A stretch of DNA of 41,330 nt from Rhizobium sullae. Its GTDB lineage: Bacteria > Pseudomonadota > Alphaproteobacteria > Rhizobiales > Rhizobiaceae. Under the pieces are notes generated by a model. The model saw only the letters and a list, made by a program, of their open reading frames with translations, did no database searches and was not told where the DNA came from. Below are positions 31,421 to 40,092 of the stretch, piece after piece. The translations under genes were made by a program, and so were the position numbers. The number at the start of each line of letters is the position of its first letter. The stretch's first letter is position 1. The DNA lies in assembly GCF_900169785.1 (NCBI RefSeq), contig NZ_FWER01000053.1:1-41330 (forward strand). Reading direction: 5' to 3'.

Positions 31421-32284
31421 TTAGCCAACCCGACGTCCCGTCGGCGATGTGCCATAGCTCTCACGATATCGACGGGCAAAGTGCGAACGGGAACTGTAGC
31501 CGGCTGCCTCCGCTGCAGCCAGGCTCGATGCACCAGAAGCAAGCGCATTTCGACCGGCCTTTATCCGCTCGGCGCACAGGATTTTCCGGAACGATCGGTC
31601 TTCCGAAGCGAGCCGGCGGCGCAGCGTCGAAGCGCCCAGTCCGAGACGATCAGCGATGCGTTCGACCGTCCAGGCTTCCGCGGGCGCGGCACGGATCAGC
31701 CAGGCAACCTCGTCTGACAGGCTGGTCCGAAAGAGCGGCCGCGCCGCGGCAAGTGGCTGCATCAACATCAACACCTCGGTGAGACGCAACGTCTTCACCG
31801 CCTCGCCCATCGCATCATTGGCGATCGACGTAGCGGCATGAACGAGGGCGTCAATGAGATCGGTGTTAAGCGGAAGACTGAATTGCCAGCCATTGCTTCC
31901 ACATCGCGGGCTGCCAACCAATGGCGCTATCCCAGGCGGCAGCGATGGCACTTCCAGCAACAAAGACTCATAAGCGCTGCGCTCCCCTGGGATATTGACG
32001 ACATCCATCCGCACGCCGCCGGGCAGGACAAAGACCGTGCCCGGCTCGAAGACATGAACCGTGTCGCCGAGCCAAACTTCCTTCAGTCCACGCAGGATAA
32101 TGCCAATCAGCGGGTTGGGGAGCTCGATCGCCTTCAGCCGCTCCCGGTCGATGGAGCAGTAGGAAAACAAGCGATTGCCATGCTGATAGCGCCCAGCAGT
32201 GTCGCTCGGCGCCATCATCGGGCGCAGTCGCTCGAGCAGCATGAATCTCAGATCAGCGTCATCGTTTCTATAGTGAATGTTCAT
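31421..32284 (-). CDS. AraC-family transcriptional regulator
   Basis: 287 residues. The C-terminal ~100 residues contain the AraC/XylS double helix-turn-helix: EAWTVERIADRLGLGASTLR-RRLASEDRSF, then AAAEAAGYSSRSHFARRYRE and YGTSPTGRR, the conserved end of the second motif. The N-terminal part looks like a cupin-type sensor (VHVFEPGTVFVLPGGVRMDV) of the kind found in AraC regulators that respond to small ligands. It is divergent from the exported hydrolase gene at 32418 with a 133-bp gap, so it is the likely regulator of that gene. The ligand is unknown. Confidence 0.92.
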   Translation of the reverse strand: MNIHYRNDDADLRFMLLERLRPMMAPSDTAGRYQHGNRLFSYCSIDRERLKAIELPNPLIGIILRGLKEVWLGDTVHVFEPGTVFVLPGGVRMDVVNIPGERSAYESLLLEVPSLPPGIAPLVGSPRCGSNGWQFSLPLNTDLIDALVHAATSIANDAMGEAVKTLRLTEVLMLMQPLAAARPLFRTSLSDEVAWLIRAAPAEAWTVERIADRLGLGASTLRRRLASEDRSFRKILCAERIKAGRNALASGASSLAAAEAAGYSSRSHFARRYRESYGTSPTGRRVG

Positions 32285-32417
32285 GGCCGGAAGATAGGCG
32301 AGGACGGCGAGATAAAAAACACCTTCGTGAGCGTTTCGGGCTCAAAGGCGATCATACCGGTGCCATGTCCCGCTTTAGATTCAGGCACAAGCTGGCCTCC
32401 ATTTGCAGGAGACCACA

Positions 32418-33254
32418 ATGAAAACGATGACAACAAGCCTTCTCGCCGCAGCCGTCCTGATGGCTTCGGGAGCTGCTGCAAGCGCTGACGAGGTAGAGCT
32501 CTGGCGGCTGGACTGCGGCCAGATCGAAGTTCGCAATCTCGGCGTCTTTTCCGATACGTTCAAATATTCCGGCGAGACCCGGACCCTGACCGACAGCTGC
32601 TATCTCATCAGGCACGACAAGGACTACATGCTCTGGGATGCCGGACTTCCGACAGCCCTGATCGGTGCCAAAGTCGACGCCTCCGCCACTTTCGCGCCCG
32701 CGCTCGCGGAGGATCTGCCGACGCAGCTTGCCAAGATCGGCGTCAAGCCGGAGCAGATCGGCCGGCTCGGCGTGAGCCACAATCACTTTGACCATGTCGG
32801 ACAGGCCGCCACCTTCCCCGGAGCAACGCTGATGATCGGCGCTGCGGATTTCGCCCAGTTCAAATCCGATCCCCTGCCCTTCGCCGTCGATCCCAACCTC
32901 ATCAAGCCCTGGCTCGACGGCATCTCCAAGGTTGATCCGATCTCTGGCGATCGCGATGTGTTTGGCGACGGATCGGTCGTGATCCTTTCCACCCCCGGCC
33001 ATACACCCGGCGAGACCAGCCTACTCGTGCGACTGGCGAAGACGGGTCCAGTGCTGCTATCCGGCGATGTCGTGCATTTCGAGGAACAGTTTGCCAATCG
33101 CGGCGTACCGACGTTCAATTTCGATCGCGCCGACTCGCTGGCATCCATGGAAAGACTGACAGGGATAGCGGCGTCACTCAATGCCATCCTGGTCGTGCAG
33201 CACGACACGTCGGACATCAACAAGCTGCCAGCTTTCCCGAAGAGCGCGAAATGA
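32418..33254 (+). CDS. Exported metallo-beta-lactamase-fold hydrolase, AHL-lactonase-like
   Basis: 278 residues from ATG 32418, six bases after AGGAG; the frame starts slightly earlier at 32403 without such a site. The N-terminus is a Sec signal peptide (MKTMTTSLLAAAVLMASGAA, cleavage near ASA-DE). The metal site HxHxDH is complete (His121, His123, Asp125, His126 in SHNHFDHVGQ), with later ligands in TPGHTPGE, LSGDVVHF and VVQHDTSD. This order matches the N-acyl homoserine lactonase group. Quorum-signal or other lactone hydrolysis in the periplasm is plausible, but the group also holds enzymes with other substrates. It is alone in its transcript and divergent from an AraC regulator. Confidence 0.85.
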   Translation: MKTMTTSLLAAAVLMASGAAASADEVELWRLDCGQIEVRNLGVFSDTFKYSGETRTLTDSCYLIRHDKDYMLWDAGLPTALIGAKVDASATFAPALAEDLPTQLAKIGVKPEQIGRLGVSHNHFDHVGQAATFPGATLMIGAADFAQFKSDPLPFAVDPNLIKPWLDGISKVDPISGDRDVFGDGSVVILSTPGHTPGETSLLVRLAKTGPVLLSGDVVHFEEQFANRGVPTFNFDRADSLASMERLTGIAASLNAILVVQHDTSDINKLPAFPKSAK

Positions 33255-33275
33255 CCAAATAGTCATGATCGAAGC

Positions 33276-33362
33276 GCCGCGTGGCAGCGAATGCGGCCAC
33301 GCGGCTGCGACGGAATTGCATGTGTCGAACCACAGATGGAAAGGCCGCTCACCTGGCCTTTC
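33276..33362. other. Two strong hairpins between convergent genes
   Basis: GCCGCGTGGC (33276-33285) and GCCACGCGGC (33296-33305) form a perfect 10-bp stem. GAAAGGCC (33339-33346) and GGCCTTTC (33355-33362) form a second 8-bp stem around GCTCACCT. They lie between the convergent hydrolase and LacI genes and probably serve as bidirectional transcription ends, although T-tracts are weak. On the minus strand 33380-33451 encodes a short protein-like tail (PVEKISYELVKDQVWQNVS) that may be a gene remnant. Confidence 0.5.
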
Positions 33363-33482
33363 GGCTGACTTAGGCCTGCAGGTTGTCGGCTGACATTTTG
33401 CCAGACTTGGTCCTTGACCAGTTCGTAGCTGATCTTCTCAACGGGCAACACTCGCTACTGCGAGAAGCATCGCGCCATCCGG

Positions 33483-34532
33483 TCAGGGCCGCCCTGCGGG
33501 TGTCAAACTCTTCCTGCTGACCAACGAGGGCATCAACAGGAGATGCTCCGGTTCGCTGCGGCCCTCGATCCTGGACAGAAGCGCCCGTGTCGCCGCTTCG
33601 CCGAGTTCCCTGCCCGACTGGTCGATGCTTGCCAGATTGACCAGGCTGAGAGCCGCGGTCGCAGAATTGTCGTAGCCGATCATCGCCAAGTCTTCGGGTA
33701 TCCGCACGCCCATTTCCGAGGCCGTGCTCAAAAGCGTAATGGCATCGAGATCGCTCCAGCAGAAGATCGCGCGGGGCCTGTCGCTGCGCGCCAGGAACGA
33801 CCGCATTGCCTGCTCGCGCTTAGGAGAATTGACAGGGATATGGAAGATCGGTGCTGAGGAGCCTAGGCCTGCTCGCTGCATGGCGCGCCGATATCCGATT
33901 TCACGCTGATGAACAACGGAGACCTTGTGGCCCTCGCGGGCCCCCAGGCTGAGCATTTCGATGTCGCGGTAACCACACTCGAGCAACGCCTCCACCGCGA
34001 TTTCTGCCCCTTGCTGGTCATCGGCATTCACCGTGTCGAACGTCTCCGCTTTCGGATCATGATAACCGACAGCGACAATCGGAATTTGCGTGGCGAATTT
34101 CGCGATAATTTCAGACGGCAGGCGAGGAGCGACGAGGATGAGCCCATCCATCTTGTAGTCGATCATCGACTCGATGAGAGAGGTTTCCAGTTGCGTCCGG
34201 GCCTCGCTGACACCGATCATCGCCTGATAATGCGACGGCGCCAGGACGCCATTCACACCGTCGATGACCTCGGGCAGGAAGGGATTGCGTATGTCGATAA
34301 GGAGCAATCCTATCGTGAACGTGCGCCCGCGCAGGCCACGCGCGGTCCTTGACGGCCGGTATCCCAGCTCCTCGATCGACCCGGTCACCTTGGCGCGAAG
34401 GTTCTCGCTCACACCGTATGCATCTCGCATGACCTTTGAAACCGCCGCAACAGATACACCTGCATGCGCCGCAACTGTCCGTATCGTCACGCGGTCGCGC
34501 TTTGCCGGCTTCGACTTCTCTTTGATTGGCAT
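33483..34532 (-). CDS. LacI-family transcriptional regulator
   Basis: 349 residues from the ATG complementary to 34532-34530 (MPIKEKSKPAKRD); AGGA lies about five bases before it, better than the open frame further upstream. The N-terminal LacI helix-turn-helix is VTIRTVAAHAGVSVAAVSKV followed by the hinge region ELGYRPSRTARGLRG. The C-terminal periplasmic-binding-like effector domain includes TIGLLLIDIRNPFLPEVIDG, AIFCWSDLDAITLL and LAMIGYDNSATAALS. It is divergent from the rhamnosidase-ABC operon and should repress it until a sugar ligand (rhamnose or a rhamnoside) is bound. A matching palindromic operator lies at 34625-34654. Confidence 0.93.
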   Translation of the reverse strand: MPIKEKSKPAKRDRVTIRTVAAHAGVSVAAVSKVMRDAYGVSENLRAKVTGSIEELGYRPSRTARGLRGRTFTIGLLLIDIRNPFLPEVIDGVNGVLAPSHYQAMIGVSEARTQLETSLIESMIDYKMDGLILVAPRLPSEIIAKFATQIPIVAVGYHDPKAETFDTVNADDQQGAEIAVEALLECGYRDIEMLSLGAREGHKVSVVHQREIGYRRAMQRAGLGSSAPIFHIPVNSPKREQAMRSFLARSDRPRAIFCWSDLDAITLLSTASEMGVRIPEDLAMIGYDNSATAALSLVNLASIDQSGRELGEAATRALLSRIEGRSEPEHLLLMPSLVSRKSLTPAGRP

Positions 34533-34624
34533 GAAATCCTCAGTTGCGTTCTGCGAGCCTTGACGCCTCGCCAAATCACCATGGCAGACCGGTCGCAAAA
34601 TATCTATTGCACTCCCAGAAAAAA

Positions 34625-34654
34625 TGTAGAACGTTATACGGAGAACGTTCTACA
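34625..34654. promoter_or_regulatory. Double palindromic LacI-type operator
   Basis: TGTAGAACGTT (34625-34635) and AACGTTCTACA (34644-34654) are a perfect 11-bp inverted repeat around an 8-bp spacer. Each arm itself centres on AACGTT; the right one is the complete palindrome AGAACGTTCT (34642-34651), with the central CG step typical of LacI-family operators. The region lies between the LacI gene and the rhamnosidase start, next to its CGGAGGA ribosome binding site, so binding would block transcription of the operon. Confidence 0.75.
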
Positions 34655-34671
34655 AATATGCGGAGGATTTG

Positions 34672-36993
34672 ATGAACTTTCAGCCGAAAGCCGTCGGCGG
34701 TGATCTGGTTTCACGCGCGTGGAGCGGCGATATGATCGCGCCTCTGTCGGACCGCGGCCAAGGAACGGCAGCAAGTTTCGTTGCCAAGACGTTCATCTGT
34801 GATGGCGCAAAGATGCCTGCCGAACTCTTCATTTCGGCGCTCGGCCTTTATCGCTGTTTCATCAATGACAAGCGTGTCGGCGAGGACCTCCTGACACCAG
34901 GCTGGACCAGCTATGACCATCGTGTGGCCTATCAGCGCTACGACGTTTCCAATCTCATCAAGTCCGGCCAGAACCGCATCGAAATCTGGCTTTCCGACGG
35001 ATGGTACCGGTCTCCGCTCATGTGGGGTCAAAAGGCCATTCCCAATTGCTGGGGTGACAGGACGGCAGCCATTGCAGATCTGGTTGGACCGAACGGCGTC
35101 ATTCTCTCAACGGACGCGACTTGGCAAAGCGGACTGCTGCCGATCCGCAAATCCGGCATCTATTTCGGCGAGATCTACGATGCACGCGAAGAACGACTCG
35201 TCGACACCCATGGCACCGTGACGCTACCGTTCGACAAGGCGTTGCTCGTCGCGCACGAAACGGCACCGGTGCGTGAATTGCCGGCGATCACACCGATCGA
35301 CACATGGACCGATGCGGAAGGACGAACGATCTACGACTTCGGCCAGAACATCGGCGGCTATGTGCTTTACACGGTTCGCGGAGCGGCAGGCGCCGAAATT
35401 CGAGTGGAGCATTCGGAGGTCCTGGGACCTGATCGTTATTTCGACAACCGCAACTACCGCACCGCGCAAGCGCATACGATCTATACGCTGCGCGGAACCG
35501 GCGACGAGACCTATTCGCCTCATTTCACCTTTTTCGGCTTCCGCTATGCCAGAGTGACGGTCACGGGCGACGCACACATCGTGACGATCTCCTCGGTTCC
35601 GATCTCCTCCGTGCCCAATCTGGCGGGCAGCTTCAGCTCGGGCAACGCTCTCGTCAACCGGCTTGTCCAGAACACAATCTGGTCGCAGCGCGCGAACTTC
35701 ATAGAGGTCCCGACCGACTGCCCTCAGCGCGACGAGCGCCTCGGCTGGACGGGTGATGCTCAGGTGTTTGCCGCAACAGCCTGCTGGCTGACGGACAGCC
35801 GGACCTTCTTCCGGAAATATCTGCGCGACGTGATGGCCGACCAGCGTGAGGATGGCGCCGTCTCCCATTTCTCCCCCGACCCCACACGCCTGCATCCGGA
35901 GAATTTTCCGGGCTTTGCCGGCTCGACCGGCTGGGGCGACGCCATCGTCGTCATCCCCTGGATTCTTTACACCCATTACGGTGATCGTGCGGTTCTCTCC
36001 GAATGCCTCAATGCGATGGTGCGCTGGGTCAATTTCGTCTGGTCAATTTCGGATGGCCCGATCGTGCGCCCGCCATCCCGCTGGGGCGACCGCGGCTTCA
36101 CATTCGGCGACTGGCTGCAGCCGGTCGGCGACAATCGCAAACCGCGTCCGACAATTGCCGACGATTGCGCCGCGACACTCTACCATTTCATCTCCACCGA
36201 CTTGCTGGCGAAGATCGCGGCGATCCTTGGCGACGAGGTGCTGGCAGAACGCATGACGGGCCGTGCTGAAGAAATTCGGCATGCATTCGCCCGCGAGTTC
36301 ATCGCACCGTCCGGGCGCATTGCACATAACGACCAGACGTCCTACGCGCTGGCATTCCTCCATGATCTGATCCCTGCTGAGCATCACGCTGCTGCCAGGC
36401 AGCACTTCCGACAGGTGATCGTCGACGCCGACTACAAGATCGGCACAGGATTCATAGGCACACCCGCCCTGCTGCCGGCCTTGACGAAGCTCGGCATGGA
36501 CGACATTGCAGAAAAAGTGTTCCTGCAGGAGGAGGTTCCAGGCTGGCTCTACCAGGTATCCAAGGGCGCGACTACGATCTGGGAGCGCTGGGATTCAATG
36601 GCGCCCGACGGCACCATCTACGAGCCCGACATGAACAGCTACAATCATTATGCCTATGGCGCAGTATGCCAATGGCTGTTTGAAACCGTCGCCGGAATTT
36701 CGCCGAGCGCGACCGCCCCAGGATTTGCCGAGGTGATTGTCGATCCTGCGCCGATTGCCGCGCTCTCGCCGGTCACCGCCCACCATGACGTACGTCAAGG
36801 CCGAATTGAAGCTGCATGGGAGTGCCGCGGCAACAGAGTCACCTATCGGCTGACGCTTCCGGAGGGCTGCGTCGGCCGGTTCCGGCCGGGGCTGCGGCAT
36901 CAGAATCCATCAATCAATGGAGAGCCTGTGGCCGAGGAGGCCATTCTTCGGCCCGGAACGCACCAACTGGTGTTTTCTCTCCCCCAATCCTGA
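34672..36993 (+). CDS. GH78 alpha-L-rhamnosidase
   Basis: 773 residues from ATG 34672 after CGGAGGA. The domain order fits GH78: an N-terminal beta-sandwich (LFISALGLYRCFINDKRVGE; LTPGWTSYDHRVAYQRYDVS), a middle beta domain (TIYDFGQNIGGYVLYTVRG), then the (alpha/alpha)6 catalytic barrel and a C-terminal beta domain. The acidic catalytic cluster is in TDCPQRDERLGWTGDAQ (Asp354, Glu355) and the second glutamate in ATTIWERWDS (Glu638); the family uses an inverting mechanism. It removes terminal alpha-L-rhamnose from glycosides such as plant flavonoid rhamnosides or pectic rhamnogalacturonan pieces. No signal peptide is visible, so it should act in the cytoplasm after import by the ABC system downstream. 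Confidence 0.94.
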   Translation: MNFQPKAVGGDLVSRAWSGDMIAPLSDRGQGTAASFVAKTFICDGAKMPAELFISALGLYRCFINDKRVGEDLLTPGWTSYDHRVAYQRYDVSNLIKSGQNRIEIWLSDGWYRSPLMWGQKAIPNCWGDRTAAIADLVGPNGVILSTDATWQSGLLPIRKSGIYFGEIYDAREERLVDTHGTVTLPFDKALLVAHETAPVRELPAITPIDTWTDAEGRTIYDFGQNIGGYVLYTVRGAAGAEIRVEHSEVLGPDRYFDNRNYRTAQAHTIYTLRGTGDETYSPHFTFFGFRYARVTVTGDAHIVTISSVPISSVPNLAGSFSSGNALVNRLVQNTIWSQRANFIEVPTDCPQRDERLGWTGDAQVFAATACWLTDSRTFFRKYLRDVMADQREDGAVSHFSPDPTRLHPENFPGFAGSTGWGDAIVVIPWILYTHYGDRAVLSECLNAMVRWVNFVWSISDGPIVRPPSRWGDRGFTFGDWLQPVGDNRKPRPTIADDCAATLYHFISTDLLAKIAAILGDEVLAERMTGRAEEIRHAFAREFIAPSGRIAHNDQTSYALAFLHDLIPAEHHAAARQHFRQVIVDADYKIGTGFIGTPALLPALTKLGMDDIAEKVFLQEEVPGWLYQVSKGATTIWERWDSMAPDGTIYEPDMNSYNHYAYGAVCQWLFETVAGISPSATAPGFAEVIVDPAPIAALSPVTAHHDVRQGRIEAAWECRGNRVTYRLTLPEGCVGRFRPGLRHQNPSINGEPVAEEAILRPGTHQLVFSLPQS

Positions 36994-37036
36994 GGAGCAT
37001 ATTCGTCCCGGTCAAACCGTTCAGAGGAGGAACGTC

Positions 37037-38320
37037 ATGACATACCGCATCAAAGTCATTCTCGCCGGCGCGTCGGCACTCATAGCACTGGTCGCCGCAG
37101 GGCCGTCGCATGCAGACGCGACCCTCTCGTTTCTGATCGACAACAACCCCGATACGGTCGCGGCTGCCGAGGCGCTGGTTGCTGCTTACGAGAAGATCGC
37201 ACCGGATGTCACGATCGAAATCGAGCAGCGGCCGGGTGGTGGCGAGGGCGACAACATCGTCAAGACACGTCTTGCGACTGGCGAGATGTCGGACGTCTTC
37301 CTCTATAATTCCGGCTCGCTGATGCAGGCGCTGAAACCTGCGCAGACACTTGCCGACCTCAGCGATCTGTCGTCGCAGGCAAAAGTGGACGAGAGCTTCA
37401 AGGCCGTCGTCGGCGCAGACGGCAAGCTCTACGGCGTTCCCTTCGGCACGGCGATGGCCGGCGGGATCCTCTACAACAGAAAAATCTATCAGGACCTCGG
37501 CCTGCCGGTTCCGAAGACGTGGACCGAGTTCATGGGCAACAACGAGAAGGTGAAGGCGGCCGGCAAAGCAGCCGTTGCGCAAACCTATCGCGATACCTGG
37601 ACGTCGCAGCTCTTCGTTCTAGCCGATTACTACAATCTGCATGCCGCCGTGCCGAACTTCGCGGACGACTATACGGGCAACAAGGCGAAATATGCGACGA
37701 CCCCTGCGGCGATGAAAGGGTTCGAGCGCCTGAAGGAGGTTTATGACGCCGGCCTGATGAACGAGGATTTCGGTGCGGCAAGCTATGATGACGGGCTCAG
37801 GATGGTGGCGACGGGCGAAGCAGCCCATTATCCCATGCTGACCTTTGCCGTCGGCGCCTTGAAGCAGAACTATCCCGAAAATCTCAACGATGTCGGCTTC
37901 TTCGCACAGCCGGGAGACGACGCAGCTAAAAACGGCCTGACGGTTTGGATGCCGCCTGCCCTCTATATCCCGCTCGCAAGCCCGAATGCCGAAGAAGCCA
38001 GGAAGTTCGTGGATTTCGCCGGAGGCGTCGAAGGCTGCAAGATCATGGTTGAAACCAACACGGCTCAAGGTCCGTCCCTAGTCGATGGATGCACGCTGCC
38101 CGCCGACGTACCGCCTGCGGTCAAGGACATGCTTCCCTATTTCGAAACAAAGGGGATGACGACGCCGGCGCTTGAATTCGTGTCGCCGATCAAGGGACCT
38201 GCCCTTGAACAGATCACCGTCGAGGTCGGATCAGGAATCCGTCAGCCGGCCGAGGCAGCCGCGCTCTATGACGACGACGTGCGCAAGCAGGCAAAGCAGC
38301 TCGGTCTACCCAACTGGTAA
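37037..38320 (+). CDS. Sugar ABC transporter substrate-binding protein, family 1
   Basis: 427 residues from ATG 37037, six bases after GAGGAGG; the frame is open upstream inside the rhamnosidase gene. The N-terminus is a Sec signal (YRIKVILAGASALIALVAAG, cleavage near SHA-DA). The mature part follows the family 1 (MalE/UgpB-like) pattern: AAEALVAAYEKIAPDVTIEI, TGEMSDVFLYNSGSLMQAL, YGVPFGTAMAGGILYNRKIY and LPVPKTWTEF. It captures an oligosaccharide or glycoside in the periplasm. Its place between the rhamnosidase and two CUT1-type permeases suggests a rhamnose-containing ligand. Confidence 0.93.
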   Translation: MTYRIKVILAGASALIALVAAGPSHADATLSFLIDNNPDTVAAAEALVAAYEKIAPDVTIEIEQRPGGGEGDNIVKTRLATGEMSDVFLYNSGSLMQALKPAQTLADLSDLSSQAKVDESFKAVVGADGKLYGVPFGTAMAGGILYNRKIYQDLGLPVPKTWTEFMGNNEKVKAAGKAAVAQTYRDTWTSQLFVLADYYNLHAAVPNFADDYTGNKAKYATTPAAMKGFERLKEVYDAGLMNEDFGAASYDDGLRMVATGEAAHYPMLTFAVGALKQNYPENLNDVGFFAQPGDDAAKNGLTVWMPPALYIPLASPNAEEARKFVDFAGGVEGCKIMVETNTAQGPSLVDGCTLPADVPPAVKDMLPYFETKGMTTPALEFVSPIKGPALEQITVEVGSGIRQPAEAAALYDDDVRKQAKQLGLPNW

Positions 38321-38339
38321 CGGTCCTTCGGGAAAGCTG

Positions 38340-38362
38340 ACCTCGCCTCCCATGGGCGAGGT
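38340..38362 (+). other. Intercistronic hairpin after the sugar-binding gene
   Basis: ACCTCGCC (38340-38347), loop TCCCATG and GGCGAGGT (38355-38362) are a perfect 8-bp stem between the binding-protein and first permease genes, with no T-tract. It likely raises binding-protein mRNA relative to the membrane subunits, as proposed for the hairpin after nrtA. Confidence 0.6.
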
Positions 38363-38385
38363 TCCACCCGATCGAAGAGGTAGCA

Positions 38386-39264
38386 ATGATCGAGACGTAC
38401 CGCCGCTCACGCAGATCTCCTTATCCCTTGTGGTTCTTCATTCCGGCCGCGCTCGTCTATGGCGTGCTGTTTCTCGTCCCCACGGTCTCGTCGCTGTGGT
38501 TCAGCCTTACACGCTGGGATCTTTCAACCGCCGAGTTCATCGGACTGGAGAATTTCGAGCAGTTCTTTTCCGAGCCCTTTCTGGTCAAGGGTCTCGTCAA
38601 CACGGTGATCTATGCCGTCACGACATCCGGCCTGAAGACGGTATGCGGGCTCCTGCTTGCCGTGCTTTTGACCGGCAACATTTTCGCCCGGGGCTTCCTG
38701 CGTACGCTCGTCTTTTTTCCGGTCCTGGTATCGACCATCGGCATCGGCATCACTTTTACGGTGATGATGCATCCGACCAGGGGCATCATCAATGTCACGC
38801 TTGAAACGCTCGGCATTCCCGGACCGGGCTGGCTGACCAATCCGGCGCTCGCCCTCTTTTCCGTGGCGCTCGTCGACCTCTGGAAAGGCGTGGGTCTCGC
38901 CACCTTGATTTTCATCGCCGGCCTGGCAGCGATTAGCCCCGAATATTACGAGGCGGCCAGAATTGATGGCGCCACCCGCTTCCAGCAATTCTCACGTATC
39001 ACCTTGCCTCTTGTGCGCCCGGCGACGATCGCCGTCATCACGCTATCTTTGATCGGTGGCCTGCGGTCGTTCGATCTCATTTGGGCGATGACGCGCGGCG
39101 GGCCGGGCTTTTCCTCGGACGTGATCGCGTCAGTCATCTACAAGCAGTATCAGGCGGGCTTCTACGGGCTGTCGACTGCGGGCAACGTCATCCTGTTTGC
39201 GCTGATCGCGATCATCATTCTGCCGCTGACCCTGTGGCTCAACCGGCGCGAGGTCGAGCAATGA
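38386..39264 (+). CDS. Sugar ABC transporter permease, MalF/UgpA-like
   Basis: 292 residues. Six membrane segments can be traced, beginning with LWFFIPAALVYGVLFLVPTV, and the region SLWFSLTRWDLSTAEFIGLE-NFEQFF is typical of the first CUT1 permease. The EAA loop is YYEAARIDGATRFQQFSRIT-LPLVRP, where the ATPase docks. Its stop overlaps the start of the second permease (ATGA). Together they form the inner-membrane pore for the glycoside importer. Confidence 0.93.
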   Translation: MIETYRRSRRSPYPLWFFIPAALVYGVLFLVPTVSSLWFSLTRWDLSTAEFIGLENFEQFFSEPFLVKGLVNTVIYAVTTSGLKTVCGLLLAVLLTGNIFARGFLRTLVFFPVLVSTIGIGITFTVMMHPTRGIINVTLETLGIPGPGWLTNPALALFSVALVDLWKGVGLATLIFIAGLAAISPEYYEAARIDGATRFQQFSRITLPLVRPATIAVITLSLIGGLRSFDLIWAMTRGGPGFSSDVIASVIYKQYQAGFYGLSTAGNVILFALIAIIILPLTLWLNRREVEQ

Positions 39265-40088
39265 GAAAAACGCGACCCTACGTGACGGGCGCGGTCGCAC
39301 TTGCCATCGCCACCGTCATCTTCGTTCTCCCATTCGTCTTCGTTGCGCTCCAGGCGGTCAAGTCGAAGTCCGAAGCCTCCCGGCTCGACTTCGTGCTCCC
39401 GGAACAATGGTTGCTCTGGGACAACCTCGCGGCAGTGTTCAAGGCTCGCGACTACCAGCTCGTCCTCGCATACTTCAATTCGACGCTGATCACCGTCGTC
39501 TCGGTTGCGATACTGATACTGCTTTCGGCAATGGTCGGATATGTCATGCAACGCCGGAAAACCCGCTGGAATGCCGTTGCCTCGGCTGCCCTGTTCATGG
39601 GGCTGATGATGCCGCCGGCCGTCGTTCCGACGATCGGATTGCTTCAGGAAATCGGCCTCTTCAAGACGATCACCGGAATGATCCTGATCCAGGTCGCTTA
39701 TAATCTCTCGTTCTCGACCCTGCTCTACAGGTCGTTCATCTCGACCATCCCCCGTGACCTCGACGAGGCGGCGCTGATCGATGGTGCTAAACCCCGGCAG
39801 ATATTTTTCCGCGTGATCCTCCCGCTGCTCAAGCCAGTGACGGTGACGAACATCGTCGTGCAGTCGATCGCAATCTTCAACGATTTCACAAACCCGCTCT
39901 ACTATCTGCCAGGCAAGGAGAACGTCACCGTGCAGCTGACGCTCTATAATTTCCAGAGCATGTATACGAGCCAGTACAACCTGCTTTTCATGAACATCCT
40001 TCTCGTCACGATCCCTCCCCTCATCGTTTTCATCTTCTTCAACAGGCAGATCGTGGCGGGCATGACTGCCGGCGCAGTGAAAGGTTAG
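39261..40088 (+). CDS. Sugar ABC transporter permease, MalG/UgpE-like
   Basis: 275 residues from ATG 39261, overlapping the previous stop by 4 bp; the upstream in-frame extension lies within the first permease gene and is not used. Membrane segments begin with AVALAIATVIFVLPFVFVAL, and the cytoplasmic EAA loop is DLDEAALIDGAKPRQIFFRV-ILPLLKP. The C-terminus ends with a short basic tail (FFNRQIVAGMTAGAVKG), a typical MalG-family end. It completes the pore of the CUT1-type importer and is followed four bases later by the ATPase gene. Confidence 0.93.
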   Translation: MRKTRPYVTGAVALAIATVIFVLPFVFVALQAVKSKSEASRLDFVLPEQWLLWDNLAAVFKARDYQLVLAYFNSTLITVVSVAILILLSAMVGYVMQRRKTRWNAVASAALFMGLMMPPAVVPTIGLLQEIGLFKTITGMILIQVAYNLSFSTLLYRSFISTIPRDLDEAALIDGAKPRQIFFRVILPLLKPVTVTNIVVQSIAIFNDFTNPLYYLPGKENVTVQLTLYNFQSMYTSQYNLLFMNILLVTIPPLIVFIFFNRQIVAGMTAGAVKG

Positions 40089-40092
40089 CGGA

